Positions 35,536-44,012 of a stretch of DNA of 64,000 nucleotides are shown piece by piece (position 1 is the first letter of the stretch; every line of letters begins with the position of its first letter). The stretch is from Tsukamurella sp. 1534 (GTDB lineage: Bacteria; Actinomycetota; Actinomycetes; Mycobacteriales; Mycobacteriaceae). The notes beneath the pieces were generated by a model, which had not been told where the DNA came from, searched no databases, and saw only the letters and a list, made by a program, of their open reading frames with translations. The translations under genes were made by a program, and so were the position numbers. The stretch is taken from positions 724,019 to 788,018 of the forward strand of contig NZ_HE997627.1 of assembly GCF_000312385.1 (NCBI RefSeq), given 5' to 3'.

Positions 35536-35646
35536 GCTACCGTCCGATCCGGCGCCCCTCATACGACAGCCGGTCGTAGCGGGATAGGATCACACCGATC
35601 CCCGGGGCGACCCGGGCGCGGCAGGCAGCGACGAAGGAGAACCGCA

Positions 35647-35910
35647 GTGGCAACCACCGACCTGGAGCGTCAGAGCAGCAACTCGACGGTCGACGAGGCC
35701 GACGTGCCCTCGAAGGACTGGGGCTGGAGCGGCAACGCCCCGAACTCCGCGCGCATCTTCGGCGTGCTGTTCGCGCTGCTGCTGGTGGCCATGACCATCG
35801 GCAACCACACCGGCAAGACCGAGGACATCTGGCTCGTCGGCTTCGCCGTCGCCATCCTCGGCGTCATCGCGGTCAACTGGTACTCCAGCCGCGGCAAGTG
35901 GAAGAACTGA
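35647..35910 (+). CDS. DUF2631 membrane protein
   Basis: An 87-residue protein with two hydrophobic segments (IFGVLFALLLVAMTIGNH and WLVGFAVAILGVIAVNWY) and a short C-terminal tail SSRGKWKN. This matches DUF2631, found in Mycobacteriales (Rv2876 position). GTG 35647 has GGAGAA 6 nt upstream. A candidate -10 (TAGGAT, 35585-35590) would give a leader of about 50 nt. Function unknown. Confidence 0.8.
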   Translation: MATTDLERQSSNSTVDEADVPSKDWGWSGNAPNSARIFGVLFALLLVAMTIGNHTGKTEDIWLVGFAVAILGVIAVNWYSSRGKWKN

Positions 35911-35927
35911 CGTAGCCCGCTCCGCCG

Positions 35928-35958
35928 ACGCCTGACTCACGCCGCGTGAGTCAGGCGT
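35928..35958. terminator. Hairpin overlapping the 3' end of rlmN
   Basis: A perfect 14-bp stem (35928-35941 with 35945-35958) and 3-nt loop, followed by TCTCCTCT on the + strand. It ends the DUF2631 transcript and includes the rlmN stop codon, so it probably serves both strands. Confidence 0.8.
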
Positions 35959-37066
35959 TCTCCTCTGCCGCGAGCTGGCCGCAGGCCGCCGCGATCTCCT
36001 GGCCGCGGGTGTCGCGCACCGTGCACGACACGCCCTGGGCCTGCACCCTTCGCACGAACTCGTCCTGCCGGTCCTTCGGCGACGCGTCCCACTCGCTGCC
36101 CGGCGTCGGGTTCAGGGGGATCAGGTTGACGTGCGCGAACTGCCCCAGCTTCTTGCGGAGCTTGTCTCCCAGCATGTCCGCGCGCCACGGCTGATCGTTG
36201 ACGTCGCGGATCAGGGCGTACTCGATGGAGACGCGCCGGCCGGTGCTGTCCGCGTAGTACCGCGCGGACTCCAGCACCTCCTGCACGCTCCACCGGTTGT
36301 TGACCGGCACCAGGGTGTCGCGCAGCTCGTCGTCGGGCGTGTGCAACGAGACCGCGAGTGTCACCGACAGGCCCTCGTCGGCCAGCTTGCGGATCGCCGG
36401 GGCCAGGCCCACCGTGCTCACCGTGACGTGACGCTGCGAGATCCCGAGCCCCTCGGGGGCGGGCTGGGTGATCCGGCGCACCGCCTGGACCACCCGCTTG
36501 TAGTTGGCGAGCGGCTCCCCCATGCCCATGAAAACCACGTTGGAGAGGCGCCCGGGACCGCCGGAGACATCCCCGTCGCGCATCGCCTTCGCGGCGCTGC
36601 GCACCTGGTCCACGATCTCCGCGGTGGACAGGTTGCGGTCGAGGCCGCCCTGGCCGGTGGCGCAGAACGGGCACGCCATGCCGCAGCCGGCCTGGCTGGA
36701 GATGCACAGCGTGGCGCGGTCGGTGTAGCGCATGAGGACCGATTCCAGCAGCGTCCCGTCGTGCAGGCGCCACAGCGTCTTGCGGGTCGTGCCGTTGTCC
36801 GTGGCGATGTGCCGCACGGGACTCATCAGCTCGGGCAGGAGCGCATCGCCGACGGTGCCCCGCGCGGCGGCGGGCAGGTCGGTCATCGTGGCCGCATCCG
36901 CCTCGAGCCGGCCGTAGTAGTGCCGCGCGAGCTGGTTGGCGCGGAACGCCGGGAGGCCGAGGTCCTTCACCGCGGCCTTGAGCTCGTCGTCGGTGAGGTC
37001 GGCGAGGTGGCGCGGCGGCTTGCCGCGCTTGGGCGCATCGAATACCAGAGGCAGGGAGGTGCTCAT
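35951..37066 (-). CDS. rlmN: Dual-specificity RNA methyltransferase RlmN
   Basis: A radical SAM enzyme that makes 2-methyladenosine in 23S rRNA (A2503) and some tRNAs. The 371 residues include the N-terminal accessory domain ([16 protein letters not shown]), the radical SAM cluster C-x3-C-x2-C in [16 protein letters not shown], and [14 protein letters not shown]. The C-terminal methyl-carrying Cys is probably in [24 protein letters not shown] 37066 has GGGGGAG 2-8 nt upstream. Divergent from the alkylsulfatase; it marks the left border of the island. Confidence 0.95.
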   Translation of the reverse strand: MSTSLPLVFDAPKRGKPPRHLADLTDDELKAAVKDLGLPAFRANQLARHYYGRLEADAATMTDLPAAARGTVGDALLPELMSPVRHIATDNGTTRKTLWRLHDGTLLESVLMRYTDRATLCISSQAGCGMACPFCATGQGGLDRNLSTAEIVDQVRSAAKAMRDGDVSGGPGRLSNVVFMGMGEPLANYKRVVQAVRRITQPAPEGLGISQRHVTVSTVGLAPAIRKLADEGLSVTLAVSLHTPDDELRDTLVPVNNRWSVQEVLESARYYADSTGRRVSIEYALIRDVNDQPWRADMLGDKLRKKLGQFAHVNLIPLNPTPGSEWDASPKDRQDEFVRRVQAQGVSCTVRDTRGQEIAAACGQLAAEENA

Positions 37067-37113
37067 AACTCCCCCATAGTCCCACGCCCGGAGTGGCACC
37101 GCCGCCATCGACC

Positions 37114-37148
37114 GCCGTCACAACCGCAGCGCCCGTGGTTGTGACGGC
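37114..37148. promoter_or_regulatory. Inverted repeat operator candidate upstream of the alkylsulfatase
   Basis: A perfect 12-bp inverted repeat (GCCGTCACAACC at 37114-37125, its complement at 37137-37148) with an 11-nt spacer, between divergent rlmN and the sulfatase gene. The TCACA and TGTGA halves are 17 nt apart. A similar arrangement lies upstream of the CoA-transferase gene. Confidence 0.6.
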
Positions 37149-37211
37149 GACCACTGGTTTCCCCAGGGCGCCCGGTGGACACTCCGACGACACGACGAGC
37201 GAAAGGGCGCT

Positions 37212-39143
37212 ATGACGACCACCACACCGGACCCCCTGTCCAGCGACGAGCAATCCCTCCCTACCGAGCACGTCGCGGAGGCGCATCGCCGCACGACGGA
37301 GTCACTCCCGTTCGACGACGTCCAAGACTTCATCGATGCCGACCGGGGCTTCCTCGCGGCACTGAGTCCCGGCGTCGTTCGCGATGAACGCGGCCGCACG
37401 GTGTGGGACAACGATTCGTACGCCTTCGTCAACGAGCCGTGCCCCGACTCGGTGAACCCGAGCTTGTGGCGCCAGAGCCGACTCAACGTCCGCCAAGGTC
37501 TGTACGAGGTGATACCGGGCACCTACCAGATCCGCGGGTTCGACCTGTCCGCCATGACGCTCGTCGAAAGCGATACCGGGGTGATCGTCATCGATCCACT
37601 GGTCTCGGCGGAGACCGCCGCAGCAGGACTGCGCCTCTACCGCGAGCACCGCGGCGACCGTCCCGTGACCGCGCTGATCTATTCGCACTCCCATGTCGAC
37701 CATTTCGGTGGCGCGCCGGGAGTGGTGACCGCTGAGGACGTCCGTGACGGGCGATGCCCCGTCGTCGCCCCGGCGGGTTTCCTCGAACACGCCGTGGCGG
37801 AGAACGTGTACGCCGGAACCGCGATGACGCGCCGCGCGACGTACATGTACGGCGCTCGACTGCCCAGGGGACCGCTGGGCTCGGTGGGCTCGGGGCTCGG
37901 TCAGGCCACCTCTCGCGGCACGGTCGGCTTGATCCCTCCGACTGTGGACGTCACCCACACCGGGCAGAGCGTCGTCCTCGACGGCGTGACGATCGAGTTC
38001 CAGATGACGCCCGGCACCGAGGCACCGTCCGAGATGAACATGTACTTCCCGGCGACCCGCACCTTGTGCATGGCCGAGAACGCCTCGCACACCATGCACA
38101 ACGTGCTCACGCTCCGTGGGGCCCTGGTCCGCGACGCACGGATCTGGGCCCGGTACCTGACCGAGGCCATCAATCTGTACGGCCGCCGGACGGACACCTC
38201 CTTCGGCTCGCACCACTGGCCCACCTGGGGCCAGGACCGGGTGCTCGAGTATCTGTCGCTCCAGCGCGACATGTACGCCTACCTGCACGATCAGACTCTG
38301 CGTCTGCTCAATCAGGGGTACGTCGGCGCCGAGATCGCCGAGGAGCTCGCGCTGCCTCCCGCGCTGGAGCGGAACTGGGCGACCCGCGGCTACTACGGCT
38401 CGGTCAGCCACAACGTCAAGGCCGTCTATCAGCGGTACATGGGGTGGTTCGACGGCAACCCGGCCCACCTCTGGCAGCACCCTCCGGTCGCCTCCGCGCA
38501 GCGTCACGTCCGGGCGATGGGAGGGGCGGACGCAGCGCTCGGGATCGCACGGGAGGCGTACGACCAGGGCGACTTCCGCTGGGCGAGCCAGGTGGCCGAC
38601 TACGTGCTGTTCGCGGACACCGACAACGCCGCCGCCAGGCGATTGCAGGCGGCGACGTTCGAGCAACTCGCGTACTCCACGGAGAACGCGACCTGGCGCA
38701 ACTTCTACCTGAGTGGTGCCTGGGAGCTGCGCAACGGAACGCTGCCGTCCCCCAAGCGCAGCAGTTCCCCGGCGATGCTGAGCGGCCTCACCACGGAGCA
38801 GTTGTTCGACACCCTCGCGATCCGGGTCGACGGGGCGGCGGCCGCGACGGTCGCCGCCGTCACCGACTGGACGGTGAGCGCACCCAACGGCGGCCGGCGT
38901 CGGGTCGAACTGCGCAACGGCGTCCTCACGCACTACGACCCGACGGGGTTGTCCGATCTGCCGGTCGCCGACGCGGCGATCGTGATCACCAGGACGGCCC
39001 TGACCCGCCTCCTCTCGGGTGACTCGGCGGCCGACCTACTGGCGTCCGGCGACGTGTCGGTGGAGGGCCCGTCCCAGGTGCTCGCCGACCTCACCGCGGT
39101 GCTCGACCAGCCGCGCCCGGGGTTCGACATCGTGCTGCCCTGA
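37212..39143 (+). CDS. Linear alkylsulfatase of the metallo-beta-lactamase fold (SdsA1/BDS1 type)
   Basis: Hydrolyses primary alkyl sulfates to alcohol and sulfate. The 643 residues have the three domains of SdsA1: a metallo-beta-lactamase domain with the zinc motif YSHSHVDHFGG and AENASHTMHNV, a helical dimerisation domain (SHHWPTWGQDRVLEYLSLQ, LALPPALERNWATRGYYG) and a C-terminal SCP2-like lipid-binding domain. There is no signal peptide, so it is probably cytoplasmic, unlike SdsA1. The RBS AAAGG precedes ATG 37212. First gene of the island, with an inverted repeat in its promoter. Confidence 0.92.
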   Translation: MTTTTPDPLSSDEQSLPTEHVAEAHRRTTESLPFDDVQDFIDADRGFLAALSPGVVRDERGRTVWDNDSYAFVNEPCPDSVNPSLWRQSRLNVRQGLYEVIPGTYQIRGFDLSAMTLVESDTGVIVIDPLVSAETAAAGLRLYREHRGDRPVTALIYSHSHVDHFGGAPGVVTAEDVRDGRCPVVAPAGFLEHAVAENVYAGTAMTRRATYMYGARLPRGPLGSVGSGLGQATSRGTVGLIPPTVDVTHTGQSVVLDGVTIEFQMTPGTEAPSEMNMYFPATRTLCMAENASHTMHNVLTLRGALVRDARIWARYLTEAINLYGRRTDTSFGSHHWPTWGQDRVLEYLSLQRDMYAYLHDQTLRLLNQGYVGAEIAEELALPPALERNWATRGYYGSVSHNVKAVYQRYMGWFDGNPAHLWQHPPVASAQRHVRAMGGADAALGIAREAYDQGDFRWASQVADYVLFADTDNAAARRLQAATFEQLAYSTENATWRNFYLSGAWELRNGTLPSPKRSSSPAMLSGLTTEQLFDTLAIRVDGAAAATVAAVTDWTVSAPNGGRRRVELRNGVLTHYDPTGLSDLPVADAAIVITRTALTRLLSGDSAADLLASGDVSVEGPSQVLADLTAVLDQPRPGFDIVLP

Positions 39144-39169
39144 CCCGCCGCGACGCCGACGGCGCGGAT

Positions 39170-39207
39170 TGTGATCCGTCACATGCGAGTCCCCCGGCGC
39201 ATGTGAC
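39170..39207. promoter_or_regulatory. Two overlapping inverted repeats upstream of the CoA-transferase operon
   Basis: TGTGA-TCCG-TCACA at 39170-39183 is one palindrome with a 4-nt centre. GTCACATGCG (39178-39187) and CGCATGTGAC (39198-39207) form a perfect 10-bp inverted repeat with a 10-nt spacer. TCACA and TGTGA of the larger repeat are 18 nt apart, close to the 17 nt seen at 37114-37148. The spacer of 4 in the small one does not fit CRP. Confidence 0.55.
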
Positions 39208-39295
39208 GCGCGAGGATGTCGCTCCGATCACATGCCGGACATGCTGAGACCCACGCCACTCACAGTGGCCGACGATCCACACAGCAAGGGACTTC

Positions 39296-40450
39296 ATGCC
39301 GAACATCACCCCCGATCACCTGCCGTTGCACGGCATCCGCGTCATCGACCTCGGGCAGTACATCGCAGCACCGGGCGCCACCCAGGCGCTCGCGGATCTG
39401 GGCGCGGAGGTGATCAAGGTCGAGAACCCGAACGGCGATCAAGCGCGGTCCATCGGGTCCTACGGCGAGGCGATCATCCGCGCCTACAACCGGCGCAAGA
39501 GCTCTGTCGTCGTCGACCTGAAGTCGGAGGCCGGACTCGCCCAGGCGCGCGCTCTGATCCGCAGCGTGGACGTGGTGGTCAGCAACCTGCGCCCCGGCGC
39601 ACTCGACCGCCTGGGGCTCTCTGCGGATGCGATCCGCGACCTCAACCCCACGGTCATCTTCGCCGAGGTCACCGGCTTCGGGAAGACCGGCCCCTCCGCC
39701 CGGCGGCCGGGCCTCGACATCGCCGCGCAGGCGGAGTCCGGCCTGATGTACGTCACCGGCGAGCCCGACCGCGACCCGCAGCGCGTCGGCGTGCCCGTGA
39801 TCGACCACGCGACCGCCTACGTACTCACCCAGGCTCTGCTCGCCTCTCTGTTTCGGAGGGAGCGCACCGGGGCCGGCGACCACATCGAGGTCTCACTCCT
39901 CGACGTCGCGGTCAACCTGCAGGCCGTGAACTGGGCCGATTACTCCGTCGGCGCGAAGCCCGTCCGGCAGGGCAACGGCCAGCCGAGTGTCGCGCCCGCG
40001 GCCGACCTGTTCACCACCACCGACGGGTCGATCGTGGTCTCCGCCTACACCGAGGAGAAGTTCGCCGCCCTGTGCGCACTGGCGAAGACGCCGGAGCTGC
40101 TCGAGGATCCCCGGTTCCGGGACAACCCGGGCCGCGTCGCCCACCGCGCGGAACTGCTGGCCGCGCTGGCGCCGTTCTTCGCCGGCGTCACCACCGAGGA
40201 CGCGCTCGAGATGCTCACCGCCGCGAACATCGTGTCGGGGGCGGTCCGCTCGTACGACCAGGCCCGCGTGGCCGGCGACGTGGTCGCCTCCGGCATCTTC
40301 GTCGAGGCCGTCACTCCCGACGGTGAGCAGTACACCATCCCGGGCCTCCCCTACCGCGCCGTGAGCGTTCCCCGGACCGCCGACGGGGGTGCGGTGCCCG
40401 ACCTCGGCGCCGACACGGACCGCATCCTCGGTGAGCTCGCGGTCGGCTGA
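39296..40450 (+). CDS. Class III CoA-transferase (CaiB/BaiF/Frc family)
   Basis: Moves CoA between carboxylic acids by mixed anhydride and enzyme-thioester intermediates. The 384 residues match the family: LHGIRVIDLGQYIAAPGA, LGAEVIKVENPNGDQAR, YNRRKSSVVVDLKSEAG and FGKTGPSARRPGLDIAAQA, where the Asp of GLD is the conserved catalytic residue. ATG 39296 has AAGGGA upstream. It precedes an MFS carrier by 38 nt, a pairing often seen for uptake and activation of small acids. The substrate cannot be read. Confidence 0.88.
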   Translation: MPNITPDHLPLHGIRVIDLGQYIAAPGATQALADLGAEVIKVENPNGDQARSIGSYGEAIIRAYNRRKSSVVVDLKSEAGLAQARALIRSVDVVVSNLRPGALDRLGLSADAIRDLNPTVIFAEVTGFGKTGPSARRPGLDIAAQAESGLMYVTGEPDRDPQRVGVPVIDHATAYVLTQALLASLFRRERTGAGDHIEVSLLDVAVNLQAVNWADYSVGAKPVRQGNGQPSVAPAADLFTTTDGSIVVSAYTEEKFAALCALAKTPELLEDPRFRDNPGRVAHRAELLAALAPFFAGVTTEDALEMLTAANIVSGAVRSYDQARVAGDVVASGIFVEAVTPDGEQYTIPGLPYRAVSVPRTADGGAVPDLGADTDRILGELAVG

Positions 40451-40488
40451 GTCCGCTACTCCTTCACGTGATCAGAAAGTCGATCCCC

Positions 40489-41844
40489 ATGTCTCGCACC
40501 ACCTCCCGCGAGGTCCGCATCGCCGACCTCGACGACACCCTTGCCGACACCGCGTCCCTGCGGCGGCGGGGATGGCTCGTCACCATCACCCTGATGCTGT
40601 TCATGTTCGTCAACTTCGCGGACAAGTCCGTCGTCGGCATCGTCGGCGTCGAACTCCAGCACGACCTCGGCATCTCGTCAGCGCAGTACGGCCTCCTGCA
40701 GAGTGTGTTCTTCTGGCCCTTCGCCGTCGGCGCGCTCGTCCTCGGCGCGCTCGGTGGCCGGGTCAGCGCGCGCTGGCTGCTCACCGGCCTCGTGGCCCTC
40801 TGGATCGTCAGCCTGATCCCGCTCACCGGGATCTTCACCTCCTCCTTCGCGCTCCTGGTCGTCGCCCGAATGCTCCTCGGCTTCGCCGAAGGGCCCGCCG
40901 CGGCACTCGCCCAACAGATCACGCACACCTGGTTCGTGCCGAAGCGCCGCTCGCTGCCGTCTTCGGTCGTCATCATGGGCGCGTCGCTCGGCCCGCTGAT
41001 CGCCGCGCCCGCGCTCACCTGGGTGATGCAGAAGTGGGGCTGGCAGGCGTGCTTCCAGGTGCTCATCGTCCTGGGTCTGATCTGGATGGGGCTCTGGCTC
41101 GTGGTGGGCCGCGAAGGCCCGGCCGCGACCGCCCAGGCCGGCGCACCAGCGGCCGACGGCGCAGCCTCCACGCACCTCCCGGAGACCGCCCCGCTGCGCG
41201 TGATCTGGCTGCTGCCCACCGTCTTCGGCACCGCCTTCTTCTCCTTCTGCTCGTACTGGGCCACCTCGCTCAAGGTCAGCTGGCTGCCCGTGTACCTGCG
41301 CCAGGGCCTGCACTACACGGCGACCGAGACCGGCTACCTGGTCGCGCTGCCGTTCGCGGCGGCGGTGGTGTTCACCTTCCTCGCCGGCATGGTCTCCGGT
41401 CGCCTGTTGCTGCGCGGCGTCTCGTCGAGGACGGCGCGTGGCGCGCTCGCCGCGGCTCTGCTCCTCGGCGGCGGCGTGTCGATGATCCTGTTCACCCTCC
41501 TGCCCGCCGGCGTGCTGCAGATCGTCTTCATCACCCTCGCGTTCTCGCTGAACACCGCCGCATGGGGGCTGGCGTTCTCGTTGCTCTCCGACGTCGTTCC
41601 CGCGAAGCAGCGCGCCTCGGTGATGAGCACGATCGTCGCGATCTACAGCCTGGGCGGCGCCGCCGCACCGCTGCTGATCGGCTGGCTGGTCTCGGGGACC
41701 GACAGCAAAGCGGAGGGGTACGGGTACGGCTTCATGGTGGTCGGCGTCATCATGATGGCGGGCGCGGCGGTGGCCTACCTCTGCGCCCACCCGCAACGCG
41801 ACGCGCGCAGGCTGATCGCGACCTGCGAGGAGCGCGCCGCGTGA
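40489..41844 (+). CDS. MFS transporter (ACS-like, 12 helices)
   Basis: A 451-residue major facilitator with about 12 membrane segments. FVNFADKSVVGIVGVELQHDLGIS is typical of helix 1 of anion:cation symporters. GFAEGPAAALAQQITHTWFVPKRRS is the motif between helices 4 and 5. A cytoplasmic loop after helix 6 is Ala-rich. ATG 40489 was chosen over GTG 40468 because a purine stretch precedes it. The gene ends overlapping the next start (GTGA). It probably imports an organic acid or sulfonated/sulfated compound used by the island; that is inference. Confidence 0.85.
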   Translation: MSRTTSREVRIADLDDTLADTASLRRRGWLVTITLMLFMFVNFADKSVVGIVGVELQHDLGISSAQYGLLQSVFFWPFAVGALVLGALGGRVSARWLLTGLVALWIVSLIPLTGIFTSSFALLVVARMLLGFAEGPAAALAQQITHTWFVPKRRSLPSSVVIMGASLGPLIAAPALTWVMQKWGWQACFQVLIVLGLIWMGLWLVVGREGPAATAQAGAPAADGAASTHLPETAPLRVIWLLPTVFGTAFFSFCSYWATSLKVSWLPVYLRQGLHYTATETGYLVALPFAAAVVFTFLAGMVSGRLLLRGVSSRTARGALAAALLLGGGVSMILFTLLPAGVLQIVFITLAFSLNTAAWGLAFSLLSDVVPAKQRASVMSTIVAIYSLGGAAAPLLIGWLVSGTDSKAEGYGYGFMVVGVIMMAGAAVAYLCAHPQRDARRLIATCEERAA

Positions 41845-42242
41845 GTACGCCGGTGCACCAGAAGGATTCGCCCGTTCGTCGGCCGGTCAGCGTCTACGGA
41901 GTCGGCGAGGAACCGGACGTCCGGTTCTCCCTGGCCAACGAACGCACCGCGCTCGCGTGGATCCGTACCGCACTGGCGCTGATCGCCGGCGGTGTCACGC
42001 TGACCACCGTCGCCGGCCTGTCGACCATTCCGGCGCCCCTGTACGCGGTCTCGGCGGCGGCGTGCACGGCGGGAGCCGTGCTGTCGGTCGTCGCGGTGCG
42101 CCGGTGGTCGGCGAACGAACGCGCACTCCGCCTGAAGGCGGCACTACCCGCCCCCGTGCACCTCGCCTGGCTCGTGGTGGGGATCGTGGTCGCCGCGGCC
42201 GGGCTGTGCGTCCTCGCCGTCGTGCAGTGGTCGGCGGCGTGA
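41841..42242 (+). CDS. DUF202 (YidH-type) membrane protein
   Basis: A 133-residue protein with the DUF202 signature RFSLANERTALAWIRTALALIAGG followed by three hydrophobic helices. GTG 41841 overlaps the MFS stop as GTGA, so it is translationally coupled to the carrier. The role of DUF202 proteins is poorly known. Some yeast and plant relatives (VTC-type subunits) work with polyphosphate, but no such link is visible here. Confidence 0.82.
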   Translation: MSTPVHQKDSPVRRPVSVYGVGEEPDVRFSLANERTALAWIRTALALIAGGVTLTTVAGLSTIPAPLYAVSAAACTAGAVLSVVAVRRWSANERALRLKAALPAPVHLAWLVVGIVVAAAGLCVLAVVQWSAA

Positions 42243-42243
42243 C

Positions 42244-42558
42244 GTGGTCGGCGACCCCGGGCTCCAGCCCCAACGCACGGCGCTCGCCTGGCAGCGCACC
42301 TACCTCGCCGGGTATCTCACGGCGATCGGCACCGGTTTCGTCGGCATCCACACCCGCCATCCCGCCGTCGCGGGCGCAGCGCTCGTGACCGCGATCGGCG
42401 TGGCCCTCGTCGGAGTCGCGATGCTCCCGCGGGGCCGCGATCGGCCACCGGGCGTCGACGGCGTCTGGCGCCTGCTCCGTACCACCGTGTCGATCGTCCT
42501 GGTGTTGGCGCTCCTCGGCGCGACACTCGCCCTGACCTCCCTCCTGCGCGGCCACTGA
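42244..42558 (+). CDS. Second DUF202 membrane protein
   Basis: A 104-residue protein with LQPQRTALAWQRTYLAGYLTA, the DUF202 start motif, and three hydrophobic helices. GTG 42244 begins one base after the stop of the first DUF202 gene, so the two are a coupled pair, as in many bacteria. It is shorter and diverged from its neighbour. Function unknown. Confidence 0.78.
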   Translation: MVGDPGLQPQRTALAWQRTYLAGYLTAIGTGFVGIHTRHPAVAGAALVTAIGVALVGVAMLPRGRDRPPGVDGVWRLLRTTVSIVLVLALLGATLALTSLLRGH

Positions 42559-42605
42559 CGACCGCGCGGACGCTTCGCCCCACCACCCCTGTGAAAGGAA
42601 GCCCC

Positions 42606-43949
42606 ATGGCACCGACGACAGTCGCGACCAGCTGTCGGAACGCGACGACGGAGGAGTCGGCGGACACCGCGACCAACGCCTTCCGTCTCGGATTCGACGC
42701 CTACGTGTGGGGGTACCCGCTCGTCCTGATGCTGCGGACGCGGAACGCCCTCATCGACCCGACGCGCCGCAGGCCCAGCCTGCTCAACACCGCGAGCACG
42801 ATCCCCCGCCTCCTCACCGACCGCGACCACGAGGTGGTCAAGCCCAACAACGACACGATCTACGTGATCGCGTGGCTCGACCTCAGCGAAGGTCCCGTGA
42901 CCGTCACCGTGCCCGCCATCGACCGCTACTACGGGCTCCAGTTCCTCGACGCCTACACCGAGACCTTCGGCTACATCGGCACGAGGGAGACCGGATCCGA
43001 GGCGGCGTCGTACACCGTGCGCGGCCCCGGCGGCGGGAGTGCGGCGGCGGGGTCGACGGTGCTCGAGGCGCCGACCGACACCGTCTGGATGCTCGGTCGC
43101 GTGCTCGTCGAAGGTCCCGACGACCTGGCCGCGGCTCGCACGGTCGCCCAGTCCGTCGAGGTGGTGGGGCCGACCGTGCCGACTCCCGTCGTGGGCCCCG
43201 AGCCCTCCCCGCACACCGTGTCCGAGGCCGGCCTCGGCTTCTTCGACGAGCTGTCGACCGCCATGTGCGGCAATCCGGCGCCCGCTGCGGACGCATCCCT
43301 CGTCGCGCGCCTCGAAGCGGCGGGGATCGGCCCCGGCCGGGTCCCGAGCCGGGACATCACCGATACCGCCGTCCGCGCCGGACTCCGCGCGGGGATGTCG
43401 GCCGCCCACGCGGTGATCGCGGCGAGCGATCGCGGTCTGTCGTCGGCCGGTGGGGACTGGGAGTACGACCTCGGGGTCGGTCGGTACGACGGTGACCACA
43501 TGCTCCGAGCCGTCGTGGCCCTCAACGCGCTCGGCGCCCTGACCGCGGAGGAGGCCGTCTACGCCAACGCCGGCGCCGATGCGGACGGCGAGCGGTTCGA
43601 CGGCCGACGGCGGTACCTCCTGCACTTCGCCGCGGACCAGTTGCCGCCGGTGGACGGGTTCTGGTCCCTGACGATGTACGACGAACAGGACTTCCTCACC
43701 GCGAATCCGATCGGCCGCTTCGCGATCGGCGATCGCACCGACGGAATCCGGTACGGGACCGACGGTTCGCTCGCGATCACGATCGCGCACGTCGCGCCGG
43801 AGGACACGGCGAACTGGCTGCCCGCACCCGAAGGCCCGTTCCAGTTGACCCTGCGCCTCTACCTGCCCCGGGCGGAGGTCCTCGAAGGCACGTACCGCGT
43901 CCCGTCGGTGCGCCTCATCGACGAGGACCTCGCCCGCGATCCGGGCTGA
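42606..43949 (+). CDS. DUF1254/DUF1214 protein, copy 1
   Basis: A 447-residue protein with the tandem DUF1254 and DUF1214 domains. DUF1254 (about 25-170) shows YVWGYPLVLMLRTRN and VVKPNNDTIYVIAWLDLSEGP. DUF1214 (about 330-435) shows FWSLTMYDEQDFLTANPIGRF, AIGDRTDGIRYG and NWLPAPEGPFQLTLRLYLP. Many relatives are secreted, but no signal peptide is seen here. AAAGGA lies 8 nt before ATG 42606. A paralogue at 45246-46571 faces it across the PucR gene. Biochemical role unknown. Confidence 0.88.
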   Translation: MAPTTVATSCRNATTEESADTATNAFRLGFDAYVWGYPLVLMLRTRNALIDPTRRRPSLLNTASTIPRLLTDRDHEVVKPNNDTIYVIAWLDLSEGPVTVTVPAIDRYYGLQFLDAYTETFGYIGTRETGSEAASYTVRGPGGGSAAAGSTVLEAPTDTVWMLGRVLVEGPDDLAAARTVAQSVEVVGPTVPTPVVGPEPSPHTVSEAGLGFFDELSTAMCGNPAPAADASLVARLEAAGIGPGRVPSRDITDTAVRAGLRAGMSAAHAVIAASDRGLSSAGGDWEYDLGVGRYDGDHMLRAVVALNALGALTAEEAVYANAGADADGERFDGRRRYLLHFAADQLPPVDGFWSLTMYDEQDFLTANPIGRFAIGDRTDGIRYGTDGSLAITIAHVAPEDTANWLPAPEGPFQLTLRLYLPRAEVLEGTYRVPSVRLIDEDLARDPG

Positions 43950-43965
43950 TCGTGGACAATCGGGG

Positions 43966-43991
43966 GCGCTCACCGCGCCCGCAGTGAGCGC
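43966..43991. promoter_or_regulatory. Inverted repeat upstream of the PucR-type regulator
   Basis: GCGCTCAC (43966-43973) and GTGAGCGC (43984-43991) form a perfect 8-bp inverted repeat, 10-nt spacer, 21 nt before the GTG start. It could be an autoregulatory operator or a weak terminator for the DUF1254 gene. Confidence 0.45.
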
Positions 43992-44012
43992 AGGGAAAGG
44001 GGTTGCATCCCG

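Noticed and set aside
39170-39183. A CRP binding site
   Set aside because: The halves TGTGA and TCACA fit, but the spacer is 4 nt instead of 6.
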